DNA of 64,000 nt from Warburgia ugandensis (lineage: Eukaryota; Streptophyta; Magnoliopsida; Canellales; Canellaceae): positions 10,618,327 through 10,682,326 of the forward strand of contig CP141137.1 of assembly GCA_035236585.1 (NCBI GenBank). Direction: 5' to 3'. Shown one piece after another: positions 11,796 through 25,122 of this stretch (within the stretch, counting starts at the first letter, position 1; every line of letters begins with the position of its first letter). Made by a program: the position numbers and the translations under genes. The notes beneath the pieces were generated by a model. It was not told the origin of the DNA. It saw only the letters and a program-made list of their open reading frames with translations, and searched no databases.

Positions 11796-13860
11796 TGGCG
11801 GTGCAGTTGTTCCACTGAAGATTAAAAGGGGGATTTTGGAGTCGCTACCCGTGTCTTTTACTACTGTGAAATGCCAGTTGGGCTCACAAAGTTCTTGGTT
11901 AAATTTTAAGCCCTACTGTTGATGGCGGTATGATAGGACTGCCTATCTATGGCCATGTACTCCTTGAGGTTATTTTTCAACCAATTAATGTTTTAAGGTG
12001 GGATTTAAAACCATGTGCTAAGGCAAAAATGATTATAAAAAAAAGTAGGAGGCTTAGTAGTCCATTGCGTCTTGGGTCTTTAACTAGGCCTGCCTATAGA
12101 ATAGTAAACCAACAAAATTTAAATATGATGCACATGATGCAAGGGGATTCAAAGTTGCTAGCAAACATGTGGGGTTAAGTTACCCCAAGTGTTGACTGAA
12201 CGCTTTGACAAAAATATGATGCATATGCTGCAAGGATTGAAATTTAAATAAGAATGTGAAAATGTAGGCAGGCTTAATGGTCCAATGGACCATAAAGCTT
12301 TTGGTCGTTAAACAGGGCCACCCTAAAGAAAGGTAAAATGATAGAATTTAAATGGAGCACTTACTAGTATACACAACTTCCAGAGATCAGGATATTGCCT
12401 CTATTACTAAGTGGCAAGGAACTACAAGGGTTGCACCTACTCAGCCCATGGTGTGGTCTCTATTAATCCCTTGGTAGTTGACGGATTTTTTTGAAGTTTT
12501 GAAGGATAGATTGCTTACACCCAAGTGTTAGAGACAAAACAAGTTACAAAATAGCCTAACGTAAGTGGAAAGTAAGATATGCTCTTACACTTGCAAATGT
12601 GAAGATGCAAACTTAATAAAGTTGATAAGAAAACACTTTCAAACGAGGGTAGTCACACACATTGTCACTCATCATCGGATATAGTATTCATAAGGGCCAA
12701 ATGGGCCCAAAGATCATAAATTTAACTACACAACTCTTTTTTTTCTGATATGGTTCATCTCTCTTAGGGAAAGCTCTTATGTTAACCTCAAATATTAACT
12801 TGTAAAGATTACATCAATACACATGTTATAGTCTAGAGTTGATACGAGCATACCGCCTCTGCAAAGCTACATGGACAAAAATGCAAGGAGGTGATTCTCA
12901 CATGGGTTTAGGCTCACGTCTGGACATACAAAGCTTGAATAACTTGAAAATTTAATGAACAACCCTCAAGAAGAGTCTTTATGTCAACTTGTAGAAACTA
13001 CAACAATACGCAAGTTATAGTTTGGAGGTGGTACGAGTGTATCACCTACACAGAGTTACGCAAACAGACATAAGGCCAGGTGCTTTTTTTTGGGTTTGGG
13101 CTCACTTGTGAGCATATGTGTCTCTTAGAGATGTTAGAGTGCCTAAGGAAGGGGTCCATCAAGTTTTATCTGAAAAGGGATCCAAAAAGAGGACAAGCGC
13201 CTTAAGGGCATTTTGTAATTTTCTAAGAGAGCTCTTCTTCCTAGTTGTCATGAACTCTAGCTTCGAAATTTTCTAGACATGAGATAGTTTTCTTTGGACC
13301 CTTTTCATTGTTTTAGTGCTTGTCGTCATTGAGAAAACTCATCCTTTTTAGACTTGAAAGGGTGGTGAGGTGGCTCCTCATGGGGGTCCTAGAGATAAGG
13401 CTTGTCTTCACCCTTCATTAGAGGAGAGAAATGTCCTTACTGCTATAGTGAAGGTTGTGGCTACATGTAGGCTTCTCTGATAATATGGCATGAGCCTTGG
13501 CTAACTCATTTTCATGATAGTGGTTGTATAAGGAGGCCGCTTCCTTTAGTAATGTCATAGGAATGACATTATGTGTATGATTTGACCAAATTTGAGACTC
13601 ATTTAAAATAATGAATATTTCCCATTATTTGAGCACTTTATAGGTTGCTTCCTTGGGGGCCACCTTAAGGGTCACCTTTCCATAGGCCCAAATGGCAAGC
13701 ATTTATGAGCTGCCTAATGGTGCCCTCTAGATAAGATATACATGTCTCCTTCCAGCCTTTTGATGAAATATTATTTCCCTTGCTACAGTGGAATCTAATC
13801 TTCTGCAGGTGGAGCGACCACACTGCCACAAATTTGTGTTAGTGATTCTGTTATACCACC
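11796..13860 (+). repeat. Repeat family R, copy B (complete unit, candidate LTR)
   Basis: This is a full-length unit of about 2.07 kb. Landmarks in order: GGGGGATTTTGGAGTCGC near 11832, a GGCAGGCTTAATGGTCC region near 12270, the ATACAAAGCTTGAATAACTT region near 12930, and the terminal GTGTTAGTGATTCTGTTATA near 13836. The same series recurs in copy C and, inverted, in copy D. It is noncoding. Confidence 0.75.
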
Positions 13861-15996
13861 TATTTTTCAACTTTTGCTACGTGAGTTGAGGGATGAATTG
13901 AGTTGTTCCTTAAGTAATTTTTTTATGACAAGGGGGCTTCATTTTATGCCGTGATCTTGTGAGGAATAGGATCCACTATCCTTATGTCTTTCGAGGCGAG
14001 ACCACGGGTGGGCTTGGCCACCACTCTGTATTTAAACCTTGTCTTTTGGTCCTTTTTTGATAGTAGCCATAATTTCAAAAATATGAGTTTAGACTACGCA
14101 TTTGATCCTTAATTCTGCTTTCACTATAGAAATATGGGTGCCATGGCACTGAATGTTGAGAAGGAGACTTGGCTCCAAAACTTAAAAAGGGAACTTAGCC
14201 CCAAAACTTGAGATGGGACTTGGCCCCATGAATTTAAAGGGGATGCTCCTCTTTGTAGTTTCAACATTGGCTTGGATCTCCTTTGTAGTTGTCAACTTGA
14301 CCTGGGTTTACGAGTCTTGCAAGACTTTCCCTTAAACATGATTTTTAGTATGCCGGTGCAATTCACCATTATTTATTATGTTTGGAACACAACTTAAGTG
14401 GGCTTTCTCGGTCATTCACCTAAAATATAGTTTCATCAATCCTTCACTTGATCAAACAAGTTGGTTTGTCAAGTTATCACAATGGGCCTGAAGTAATGCG
14501 AAGTCCTTTCTCTTCCTCCCTGTGTCCGATGACCTAATAATCAGCATCTTTGCTCTTGCTATAAACTCAAAACATCCTTGCTTTCTTCTTCTTTCTACAT
14601 GCTTCTTTGGGGTATCATGGTTCCCAAGGTCATGAATCTTGGAACTGCAACACCCGCTCAAGTATTTACTTTCCATGCCACTGGCTCATGCTCCATAATT
14701 CCTATGTTGTTGGTACATCAATTCCACCATCTATTCCTTAATTTTGTGTTCCTCAGTGGTCCCTAGTACCCCTATTTTTATGCCTTTGTACACCTACTTG
14801 CAAGTCTCTTCTAATTTTGCCTTTCGCAAACCACTTTTTCTTCACTTCCATCAGTTTCTTTCTCTTTTTTTTGTGATTTTTTTAATGGTTTTGTGGAGCT
14901 TCTCAAGCAGTTTGTCAGGCCCTCTTGATGTAGGAATCAGTAATAATAATATCAGCCCTTTGCAATTAAACTAGTGCCCAACCATATAGTATATATGATG
15001 ACAACCTTATCATGATGCTTGTATGCCCATTCTCCCTCTTTTTTGCCCGTTTTCTGTTTTCTTTGGCTTTTTTCTTTCCTTTCTTTCTTAGTTTCCCAAC
15101 TTTCATAATGTAAGATGCCACTTGTTTGATAATGATGCCACCGCAACTTGAAATCTTGCCTTGCGACTATGCACAAGTTAGTTGTCTATGCCCCTAGCTG
15201 TAGGCATGTCTAGAAGTGGAATGATGGTACCATCTGTCCCTATTATTCCTTTTACAAGTATAAAGCCAATTGACATGGAGAAGGTAGTATGGGATACCTC
15301 TTCCTCAAAGAACATAAAGCATATTGATTTGGTCAAGAAAAAGGACACCACACATAAGAAGTCAGCTATTTGTGTTGCTTTTGAGCCTGTTTAGATGCCC
15401 TACTAGCCCATTCAGAGTCAATCAGGTTGGTAGACTAGGCATAGTGACCCTGCTCCACCATGTAAGAAAGTTGATCTTATAACAAAGAAGAACACTCCTT
15501 GAAGTCAAGGGAAAGGATTGTTGCTGATGTGGGGGCTTATGTCTCCTAATTCAGTGCTCTGCTAGATCTTCCTCTACTTCTGGTTGATTGGGATTTCATG
15601 GCAGGAAATCCTACTATTTTTGATGTGGTACACATGGACTACAAATGCCTCTGACATGAGTTTGTAAGCGTGAAATTACCATAATAGAATTATATCTGTG
15701 TGGAAGCATGTGTTTCTGAACCATTCACTTATCGAACTGACAGATAAGGATCCCGCCTCCAAAGTAGGACTTCGAGAGAAAGGCACCAACTCTACACACA
15801 AACCTTATTCTATCATGAGGAACTCTTGGCATGTTTTGAACAAGCAACTGTTGTGTGGACTACATCAAGAAGCTAGATGGGTGCCTTCATCTCAAGCATC
15901 CTATCTTTGGGGTTGACCATCTACCATCTCCCAACTTCTGGGTCACCATTGAAGGTATATGGGATGCGGATTTATGGTCTACAACACGCCTATTCA
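13861..15996. other. Region between repeat copies B and C, no recognised gene
   Basis: This 2.1-kb stretch has only short open frames (the longest are 60-76 codons, for example at 14744-14974 and 15182-15394) and none shows a domain I recognise. Around 14155-14240 there are three short degenerate repeats of a phrase like ACTTGGCCCCAAAACTT. It may be the noncoding internal region of a LARD-like element. Confidence 0.45.
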
Positions 15997-18039
15997 TGGT
16001 GGTATAGTTGCTCCACTAAAGATAAAAGTCGGGCAGGGAATTGTTTTGGAGTCATCACCAATGTCTTTTGTTGCAGCCAAGCTAGGTTCGCGAGGTTTCT
16101 AGATTTATTTTAAGCCTAACAATTCTCATTCGTAGCAGTAGGGTAACGTCGCGCATGTCTATCTCCATTTATTCCTTAAGTCCATAGTGGTATGGTAGTA
16201 CCACCTACCTATAATCATTCACTCCTTCAGGCTATTTTTCCTCAAATTAATGTTTTTTAAGAGGGCAAGTCCTTAACCAGGAACTCTAGACTAACCAAAC
16301 TTAAGAAATATAAAAAGTGGGAGGCTTAAACCAAGCCTCCTTAAAAGAAGACAAAATGATAGAATTTGAATGTGATGCATGGGAGGTCAAGGTGGCTAGT
16401 AGGCTTGTGGGGTTATGATACCTTCGAGGGCCAATTAATCACCTAGAGAAGGCATGCTGCATATGATGTAATTATTGAAATTTAAATAAGAAAGTGAAAA
16501 AGCAGGCAGGCTTAGTGGTCTAATGGGCCATAAGTCCTTGAGTCAGTAGCAAAGGAAAATGATAGAATTTAAACAAAGCACTTAATAGTCCACCCAACAT
16601 CCAAAGATTAGGTTTTGCCTCAATTACCAAGTAGGAAGGAACAATAATGGTGCACCTACTCATCCCACAAAGTAGTCTCTACTAATCCAATGGCATGCCA
16701 ATGACTATTTTGTGAAGTTTTAAAGCAGGGGCTGGTACCAAAGTGATATGGACGAGGTCAATTGCAAAATAGCCTACTCTAAGTGAAAAGTAGTATATAC
16801 CCTTACACTTTTCTTACAAAAGTGAAGATGAAAACATAAATAAGGTCGATGAGAAAACATATGCACATCATGGGTGGTCACACGCATCGTCACTTATCTT
16901 CAAATACAGTGTTGATGAGATCCAAAGCTCATAAAGCCAACCACTCACCTCTTTTTTCCATACGTGGTTCATATCTCAACAATAAGCAAGTTACAATGAA
17001 GAAGTGATATGAGCATACCATCTATGCAAAGCTACATAGACAAAAATGGGACAGGGTGATTTTCACACGGATTTAGGCTCACTTCTAAGCATACAAAGCT
17101 AGAATAACTTGGATATATAATGAACAACTCTCAGAAAAAAGCCTTTCTCTCAACTTCAACATCAATTTGTAGAAACTGCAACAATTTGCAAGTTACAGTT
17201 CATAGGTGGCATGAGCATACCACCTACATTGAGTTACACAGACAAATATAAGGTCAGGTCCATTTTTTTGTTTAGGCTCACTTTCGGGCATGTGTCTGTT
17301 GGAGATGTTAGGGGGGCCAAGGAAGGGGCCCATCAAGTTTTATCTGGAAAGGAATCAAATGAGGAGAAGATCAGAGCCTCAAAGGCATTTCTATAGTTTC
17401 CTAATAGAGCTCTTCTTCATCCCAATGTTAGAATTTTTCGCCTTTTCATTTTTTGGACTTGAGACAGTTTCCTTTGGACCCTTTTCTTTATTTTCTTGCT
17501 TGCCCACCAGCCCCCTAAGGATACTCAGCCTTTTTTTTAATTTTAAAATGGTCATGAGGTGTCTCCTCTTGTGGGTCCCAAAGATAAGGCTTATCTTCTA
17601 CCTTCATGGTAGAGGAGATACGTGTCTCTATTGCAACAATGATGGTTGTGTCTCTATTGCAACAATGATGGTTGTGGCTATGTGTAGGTTTTTCCGATGA
17701 TATGGCATAGGCCTTAGCTAACTTGTGTTCAAGCTATTAGTTGTATAAAGAGGTCCCTCTCTTTAGTGATATCATGGGAGAGACATCATGACATGAGTAT
17801 GATTTCACTAGACTTAGGAGTCTTATTTAAGATTATGAGAGTATATGGTTCACCTTTCCATGGGTCCAAAGGGCAAGCATCCGTGAGTTGCCACATGATG
17901 CCCTCTAAAAATGATATGCATGGCTCTTTCCAGCCCTTTTGATAAGATATTATTTCCCCTACTAGTTTGGAGTCCAATCTTCTATAACTGGAGCGGTTGT
18001 ACTGTCACAAATTTGTGTTAGTGGTCTTGTTATACCACA
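15997..18039 (+). repeat. Repeat family R, copy C (complete unit, candidate LTR)
   Basis: This is a full-length unit of 2043 bp in the same orientation as copy B and inverted relative to copy D, 200 bp downstream. It contains a small internal tandem duplication near 17618-17672 (a repeated GTCTCTATTGCAACAATGAT). It is noncoding. Confidence 0.75.
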
Positions 18040-18239
18040 TGTCAGAAAATAGGCAATATAGTAGAACCACTGTTTCAAATCATTGGCTGTGCGGCTACTT
18101 CACCTTTGGAGGATTGGATTTCGTAACAAGAAAGGAAATAGTATTTTATCATAAGGACCATAGCACATTTATTCTTTCTCGAAGGAGTCATATGGCAATT
18201 TATTGTCCATTAAAGATCTCCTTAAATCTGGTGATGTCA

Positions 18240-20035
18240 TGCTCATAATGTCATCTACATGACATCACAAAGAGGGGCTTTCTTACACACTAATAGCATA
18301 AAAACAAGTTAGCCAAAGCCCATGTCACAGCATTCGGAAAACCCCGCATGTAGCCACAACCTTCACTGTAGTAGTAGGGACAAGCCTTATCTTTGAGACC
18401 TGTATGGGGTGATACCTCACTACCTTTTTCAATTATAAAAAAGGGTGTGTTTCCTCAAGGGAAGATAAGCATTGAAACCAAGGAAAGGGTATAGAGAAAA
18501 CTTGGTCTCAAAATAAAAAAAATGCCAAAGTTAGATTTCCTAACTTTAGGGAAGAAAAAATGTTTTCTCAAGAAATTATATAAATGCCTTAAGGCTCGTT
18601 TCTCCCCCTCCTTTGATTCTATGTTAGATAAAACTTGATGGGTCCTCCTAAGCCCCCTGACATCTTCAAGAGACATATACGCCCAAAAGTGAGCCCAAAC
18701 CCAAAAAGAAAAAGTATTTCGTTCTATATCTGTTTATGTAACTCTGTTTAGGTGGTACACTCATGCAACCTCCGAACTCTAACATTTGTATGGTTGTAGT
18801 TTCTACAATTTGATACTTTAAGTGACAAAAAGGCTTTTCTTTGTTCATTAAATTTCTAAGTGATTCCAACTTTATGTGCACAGGAGTGAGCTCAATTTTG
18901 TCTATGTAGCTTTCTGTAGGTAGTACACCCATACTTCCTCTAGACTGTAACTTTTGCATTATTTTAACTTTTGTGTTGATATTTGAAGTTGACAAAGGGA
19001 CTTTTCCCGAGATATACAAACCAATTGAAAAAGAGAAGAGGTGAGTGGTTGGCTTTATGCACTTTAGGCATGTTTGGCCTTCATAAACAAAATATCCGAT
19101 GATGAGCAATGGTATGTATGATCACTCTTGGTGTGCATATGTTTTTTGATCGACTTCATTTATATTTCTATTTCCACTTTTGTAAGGAAAGTGTAAGGGT
19201 ATATCCTATTTTCCACTTAGGGTAGGCTATTTCACAATTGATCTCACCTCTAACACTTGAATGTAAGTAATCCCTCCTTTAAAACTTCACAAAAATAGTC
19301 GTCAATATGCCATTGAATTAACAAAGACCACTCCATGGGCTGAGTGGGTGCAACCCTCATGGTTCCTTCCTACTTGGTAACTGAGGCAAAACCCTTATCT
19401 TTGGAAATTGCATGAACCACAAAGTGTTCTATTTAAATTCTATCACTCTTCTTTCTTTAGAGCGGGTCTAGTTAATGACCCAAGGCCTTACTGACTATCG
19501 GATGACTAAATCCGCTCACCTTTTCACTTTCTTATCTAAATTCCCGTCCTCGCATCATATTTCATCAAGCTGATTGGTTAACCCTCAGTAGTAACATAAC
19601 CCCGCACAGCTAGTAGCCTTCCTTGACTCCTCTTACATCATGTGCATTATGTTTAAATTCTGTTGATTTATCCTTTTTCTAGGAAGCTTGGTTAAGGATC
19701 TAAGGCCACGTAGCACAATGGACTACTAGCTTCCCGCCTTGTATCCATTTTGTTCGGTCAATTTACAGCACCTGGTTAATGACCCATCTTTTTAAAGCAT
19801 TAATCAATTGAAAAAAATAGTCTTAAAAGGTACATGGCCAAAGATAAGTGGCAACCAAACTAGTTAAATGGGGCTTAAAATTAATTTGTGAACCCAGCAA
19901 AGCCCAACCTGGCATTTTGTGGTGGCAAAAGACATGGGTGGCGACTCAAAAATCCCCTTTTTGTTCTTTAGTGGAGCAACAGTACTGCCATGAACGGTTG
20001 TGTTGTGGACCCCAAATCCGCATTCCATAGACTTA
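18240..20035 (-). repeat. Repeat family R, copy D (inverted, truncated)
   Basis: This is the reverse complement of the family unit, running from about 19990 (unit start) down to about 18240, where the last 200 or so bases of the unit are missing. It carries an extra 45 bp beyond the unit start (19991-20035) that resembles the sequence just upstream of copy C, including ATGCGGATTT on the minus strand. With copy C it forms a large inverted repeat with a spacer of about 200 bp (18040-18239), in which I recognise nothing. Confidence 0.72.
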
Positions 20036-20039
20036 CAAT

Positions 20040-21223
20040 TGAAGGCTCACCATCAAAAGTGTCATCTTCTGTTAAATCAGCTCCTATAGATTCGAGTCAT
20101 GTATTGTCTCTTAACGGCTGTAAATATATGATCATTTTTATTGATGATTACTCAAAATAAAAATTCTGTTTTTTCTCTTATGAAAATTTGTAGAAAGGCA
20201 ATTTGGTTGTAAGATCAAAGCATTACAGTCTAACTGGGGGACTAATACTGCACAATTCATAAACAGTTACAAATTCACATTATTCAACACCGATTGACTT
20301 GCCCACATACAGATGAACTGAATGGGACCTTCGAGTGTAAGATTTGACTGTTTCTTCTCATGCCAACCTTCTGCACAAGTACTGCCATTTTGCTTTCAAC
20401 ACTGCTAATTACTTCCAGTTGAATTCTATCCACTGTTATTGGTTGGCAAACTCCATTTGAACTCTTTTTCAAGTAAACACTGAACTACCAATTTCTAGAA
20501 GTTTTCATTTGTGCTGCCTATCTCTTTATTCATCCATATAATCACAACAAATTTGAGTTTCGGTCTCTACCATGCAGTCTTTTTTGGATACAGTCCATCA
20601 CATTCAGGTTACAGTTGTTCTCTGACAGAATTTACATAGCTCGACATGTCCAATTTGATGAAACACTTTTCCTTTAAAACCGAGTCAGCTCTACTATGGT
20701 ACTTCTATGCAGGAATCAGCACCTTCAGATGCTATTGCCCTGATCCACACACACATACACATTCCATGCAGCTTTGCCACATGACCAGGACGAAAGGACC
20801 TCACACCCATGTAGCTACCAAGCAACCTATGACTCAGAACTCATTAAGATACTTGACGAGGTGGAATTGGAACCTATGTGCTATGGTCAAGCTATCTTAC
20901 ATCCTAAATGGTGCCCAACAATGATTGAAGAGGTTAATGTGCTTCTCAAAAATGGAACATGGCTGCTTGTTCATCATTGTAACAGCCTCAATGTGGTGGG
21001 TATTAAGTGGGTGTTTCTGATGAAGAGGCGTCCAGATGGTTCAATTGAAAGATACAAAGCACTGGAAGTGGCTAAGGATGCAGCCAAAACGCCAGCATTG
21101 ATTGCTCTGAGTCTTTCATACCTGTGATTAAACCAGTCACAATCCAATCTGTCTTACCAGTCGATGTTTCAAACAATTGAAAATTACACCAGTTCTATGT
21201 CTTCTCAATGTCTCTAATGCTTT
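20040..21223 (+). mobile_element. Copia fragment: integrase and start of reverse transcriptase
   Basis: The + strand first gives integrase-core-like sequence (YMIIFIDDYSK near 20127) with many stops, then from 20774 a 117-codon frame with the N-terminal copia reverse transcriptase signature (LLKNGTWLLVHHCNSLNVVG, then DGSIERYKA). A frame change near 21100 leads to VIKPVTIQSV-like sequence. At 21223 it is cut by the Athila-type element, and the copia reading resumes beyond it at 34086. Order and orientation agree with the pieces at 5260-6657 and 10846-11065. Confidence 0.78.
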
Positions 21224-22120
21224 TGTTGATTTGTTTTACCGCAAGTGCACGGGCTATTGTAAGGTAGCTTATGCAAGTACGGGTCGATCCCACGAGGACT
21301 TGATTTAAAATGGAGTTTTCAATAAAATCTAATTAATAAAAGAACCAAAACAAAGACTATACTAGAATTAAACTAACAGTAAAATAAAATTCAAATTTAT
21401 TCAACTATTGCAATGTACACAATTATTAATTCCAAAAACACAGAAAATGCAATAAAATGATCAGTCCTGGATAAGCCTCGTCTGGATTGCCTTGTCCTGG
21501 ATAAGAAAAACGCAGCTAAAACAAAATCGGAATAAAGAAGGACACAGATGGAATTAAACTGGGGACACAGATGGAATTAACAGGAAAGAACAGATTTGTA
21601 ATTTCTGTTAAAGAGAAGGGGCAAAATAGGAATTAAATGGGAAATCTGGTTTTTAAGCAAAAACCAGGAAAAGGACCCGATGAAGAAAGGGAGAAACGGA
21701 GGAGGGAGAAGAAGAAGAAGGAAGAGAAGATAGGGAGAAAAGAAGAGAAAGTAGGAGAAAAAGGAAACCCTTTTCGGGTCTCCGTGTCCGGGCCGGCTGG
21801 TGAGGCTCTGGGGCGTCGTTCGGTGATGAACGCCGGTGATGGGGACGTTGGGGGCAGACGACCGTAGGGATGTCTGGTGAGCAAAATCGATCTGGGCTTA
21901 AGCCTGACCAGTGAAAAGTAAAATAGAGGGTGGACTGGGTTGGCCTTCGACGTGGAAAAGCCGGGATCCGGGGCTTGTCCGGGGAGAAGTGGTGGAGCAC
22001 TGCCGAGGGGGCAGAGCCGGTGAAGTGAGGAATGTAAAGAAGCTGGGCGTTGATCTTTGGTATACACAGAGAGAAAAGGCAGCAAAGACGAGCGGTTTGA
22101 CCTAGGTGCCAGGTTGTGCG

Positions 22121-22207
<87 letters not shown>

Positions 22208-23392
22208 GCCTGGGTATTGGCTGGAAAGAGAGTGGAAGGACGGTTGGAAGCTGGCGTGGGTGGAGGGCTGTGGCGACACACGATTCTGGACGTTGCCTCG
22301 GGCCTTTGGGTGCTTGTCCGGTGAGGCTGGAGTGGCGTCGTCGGCGTGGAAGGAGCAAAAGTAAAATGGAAAAACACGACGCCTGGTGCGTTGTGGACTG
22401 GATTGGGCAGAGATAGAAAATGGTGCTAGACTGGGCTGTAGGAAGGTGAACAAAGGAAGGGTTGTGCGGTGTTGGGTTGTGCAGGAAACAAATAAAGGAG
22501 GAAACTAAGAGGGGAAAAGTGATGCATGGATGGGGAAGGAAGTTGGGAAAGGATAGGTGCATGAGAGGGAATGGTGCTTGGCTAGGGAATCAATGGAAAT
22601 CGGGTGGAATGGTGAAGGGGAAGTTGAGGCTGGGGAGAAAAGATGAGAAGGGTGCTAGGTAGAGAGAAGAATGTAAGGCAAAGAGGAGAGTCCGGTGATG
22701 GGTTTGGTGCGGGGAAAGAAGAACGAGAGAGAGAGCGAGATAGGAGGGGAGAGGACTTTGAGAAGAAAAGAAGTGGGGTTGACGGTGCCTTGGGAAAAGA
22801 AGAGTTTCGGAAGAATGGGAAGTGAGGAGAATAAGAGGGAGAGTTGGGTACGTGAGAATGAGGAAAGGAAAAAGAAAAAAGGAAAGAAGGAAAAAGGAAA
22901 AAAGGAAAAGGAAAAGGAAAAGGAAAGAAAGAAAAGAGGAAAGAAAAGAAAGAAAAGGAAAAGAGAAAAAGGAAGGGAAAGAGGAAAAGGAAAAGGAAAA
23001 GGAAAAAGGAAGAAAAAGGAAGAAAAGGAAAGAAAGAAGTGGGGGAAGGAGTTGTTCTTTCCATTTTGTCCATTTTTATTCCATCCCTCTCCATGGGTGA
23101 TCTGGTCCATCCATCGCCTTTTAAGTTGAACTGCAGTTATCTTTTACTCGTATCCATCCGTGCGTCCTTTGGTTGATGCAAAAGAAAAGACTAAATTAGA
23201 ATCATACGAACCGCACATTAGACATTTAATGAACTCTAATGATCATCTGGCCGTTGATTTTGACAAATTAAGGTTTGGATGGTCAATTGGATTTATATTC
23301 AAAATCAAGCTAAGTTTTATAAAATTGAACGGTTAGATGATCTAATTGAACGCTAAATTAGGGGAATTTTGACCAAAATTAAACACTTAACA
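21224..23392 (-). repeat. Athila-type element, 3' LTR (element orientation)
   Basis: This is 2169 bp, TGTTGATTTG...CACTTAACA on the + strand. It is nearly identical to 31916-34085, with differences concentrated at CTG/CAG sites. It contains a (GA)n microsatellite at 22124-22206 and an AAAAGG/GGAAAG purine-rich tract at about 22860-23040; both create long spurious open frames. Confidence 0.93.
22124..22206. repeat. (GA)n microsatellite in the LTR
   Basis: This is an uninterrupted run of GA dinucleotides of about 80 bp. The twin LTR has the same run at 32802-32882, so it was present in the parent element. Confidence 0.97.
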
Positions 23393-23405
23393 CACCCCCA
23401 ACCAA
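23393..23405 (-). other. Polypurine tract of the Athila-type element
   Basis: Next to the 3' LTR, the minus strand reads TTGGTTGGGGGTG, a G-rich purine tract of the kind that primes plus-strand DNA synthesis in LTR elements. Confidence 0.7.
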
Positions 23406-25122
23406 AGATTTTGCTAGTCCCAGAGCAAAACATGCGAAAAACCAAATTTCAATATTTCAAATTTTATTTTTAAGTCAACTCCTCTTTTTCCTCGAGAATT
23501 ATCTTCAATAAATCACATCAACTTTATCATAATAATAAAAATAGTGAAAAATTCAAAATCCTACCCATATGCCAAAATAATTCCAATTAAGCTCAAATCT
23601 CAGAGTGAGTGTGTGTATGTACAGTTTACATATGGAATCATCTTGATCTCTAAGTAAACTTCTAACTTTTGATCTCCATACGAAATATGTTTTGACCTCA
23701 AGCCTCACTAATGTCATACACTCGAAACAAAATCTCTCAGATAAAGGGGTCAAATCATATCTCTCTTTTAATTATGTGAGTTGAGTCAATAAAAGCAAAA
23801 TTTTCTCACATGTACTCATGAAAATTGGGAGTTACTAAGGAATTTCATTGTTTTGATCCCTTTAGAATAGATGCCATTACCTTTGAATATTTAGTAGTAC
23901 CACTCTTTTAGATTCTATCCATTCATTTCCTCATCAAGACTATATTTCTCCTAGAATCAATAGGTCTTTAATTGGGACGAAACGTAGGCTTAGGACGAGA
24001 ATGCAAAGAAAGGGTATAAGGTTATTCAAAGTTTCTTCAGAAAATAAGTAGAGGTCTTCTAAAGTTGATAATTCTTTCTTTCTTTGATTTTTTCTAAAGT
24101 GAATATTTTTGTTTCCATTTTTCTTTGTATTCTTCAAACTTTTTTTTTTTTTTTTTTTTTTTTCAGACTATTTCAATACTTTTGAATCACTTTGAAGAAT
24201 ATTTCTTTTCTTGATATCCACTTTTCATTACAACTAAAAGATATTTCTTCATTCTTCTCTAACTCATTTTTCAAAGAAAATGGGTAATGGATAATTTATA
24301 CTGGGTTAATATGGGTAAAGGATAATTTGGGTGACAAAAGAAAAGGCTTATATTAAAGGCTCAAGTTGGCTAACTAGTGGTAAAAATATACGGGTAGGCT
24401 TTATGTCTCTAGGTTAACAACAAGGATGGCCTAAATCATTTTCTAGGTTTCCTATAATCCATCAAATTCAATGAACTTCTAGAATTTTAAAGGTAATATT
24501 CTAATTATCCAGGTAATTAGCCAAATTAAGAGTTTGGGATCAATTTTCTTTAAGCTCGCTGAAGAAAATTGGGAACATTTATAACCTCTCAAAAAATGAA
24601 TGGCTCTAAAACTCACTTAGGTTATAGATCTCCACTGAATTTCTTCAGAATCTCTAAGTTATAGCTACTTATCAATCTAGACTATCTATATGCAACTGCG
24701 TGTACAGATGTGATCTGAGACTGTGCTTTCATAGAATACTTTGGCAAATGAGTAAAAAGAGATGAATTAATCATATTCAATTCCATTAATAAGCTAAAGT
24801 TATTTAGATTATACTTCAGAAAATCCAATTCTCATCATAGTGTAGGAAATGACCTAAAATTTTTCAATTTTTTCAATTTTTCAAATTTTTTTTTTTTTTT
24901 TGAAAAAACTAAGGAAAACACCTAAAAATCTAATAAAAACTAGAATTTGTTAGAATTCTACACCCCCCAACCTGCCAGAAACATTGTCCTCAATGTTTTA
25001 AAAATTAGGACCTAAAATGAATATGAGTGATGCAGAAAACAACAAAAATACAAAATATGGTACAGAGGGATCAAATCCACTCAATCCTGATAAACAGGGT
25101 CCTCCAGAGTTGTGGAGTCAAC
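23406..25122. other. Noncoding 3' region of the Athila-type element
   Basis: This 1.7-kb, A/T-rich stretch lies between the integrase stop and the polypurine tract. In intact Athila elements this position may hold an extra open frame, but no sizeable frame is seen on the minus strand here. It has poly-T/A runs at about 24141-24163 and 24887-24901. Confidence 0.6.

Larger units (their letters stand above)
11796..18039 (-). mobile_element. Candidate non-autonomous LTR element (LARD-like) with about 2.05-kb terminal repeats
   Basis: Copy B (11796-13860, 2065 bp) and copy C (15997-18039, 2043 bp) are same-orientation, diverged copies of one unit. The unit begins TGG(T/C)GGT and ends TTATACCAC, so the termini are short inverted repeats as in LTRs. 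The five bases before copy B (TTTCA) and after copy C (TGTCA) agree at four positions. Between them is 2.1 kb without recognisable coding sequence. This pattern suggests a large retrotransposon derivative; a purine-rich stretch next to copy B suggests minus orientation. No convincing tRNA primer site was found, so two independent repeats remain possible. Confidence 0.42.

Noticed and set aside
21633..22562. A 309-codon open frame on the minus strand, and similar frames at 32267-33135 with long serine/leucine runs
   Set aside because: These frames arise from the (GA)n microsatellite and purine-rich tracts in the two Athila-type LTRs. They have no domain, recur in several frames, and are simply duplicated with the LTRs.
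22582..23129. Lysine/glutamate-rich or phenylalanine/proline-rich open frames (also at 33265-33892)
   Set aside because: Low-complexity AAAAGG repeats in the LTRs give open frames on both strands; the composition is not that of a real protein.
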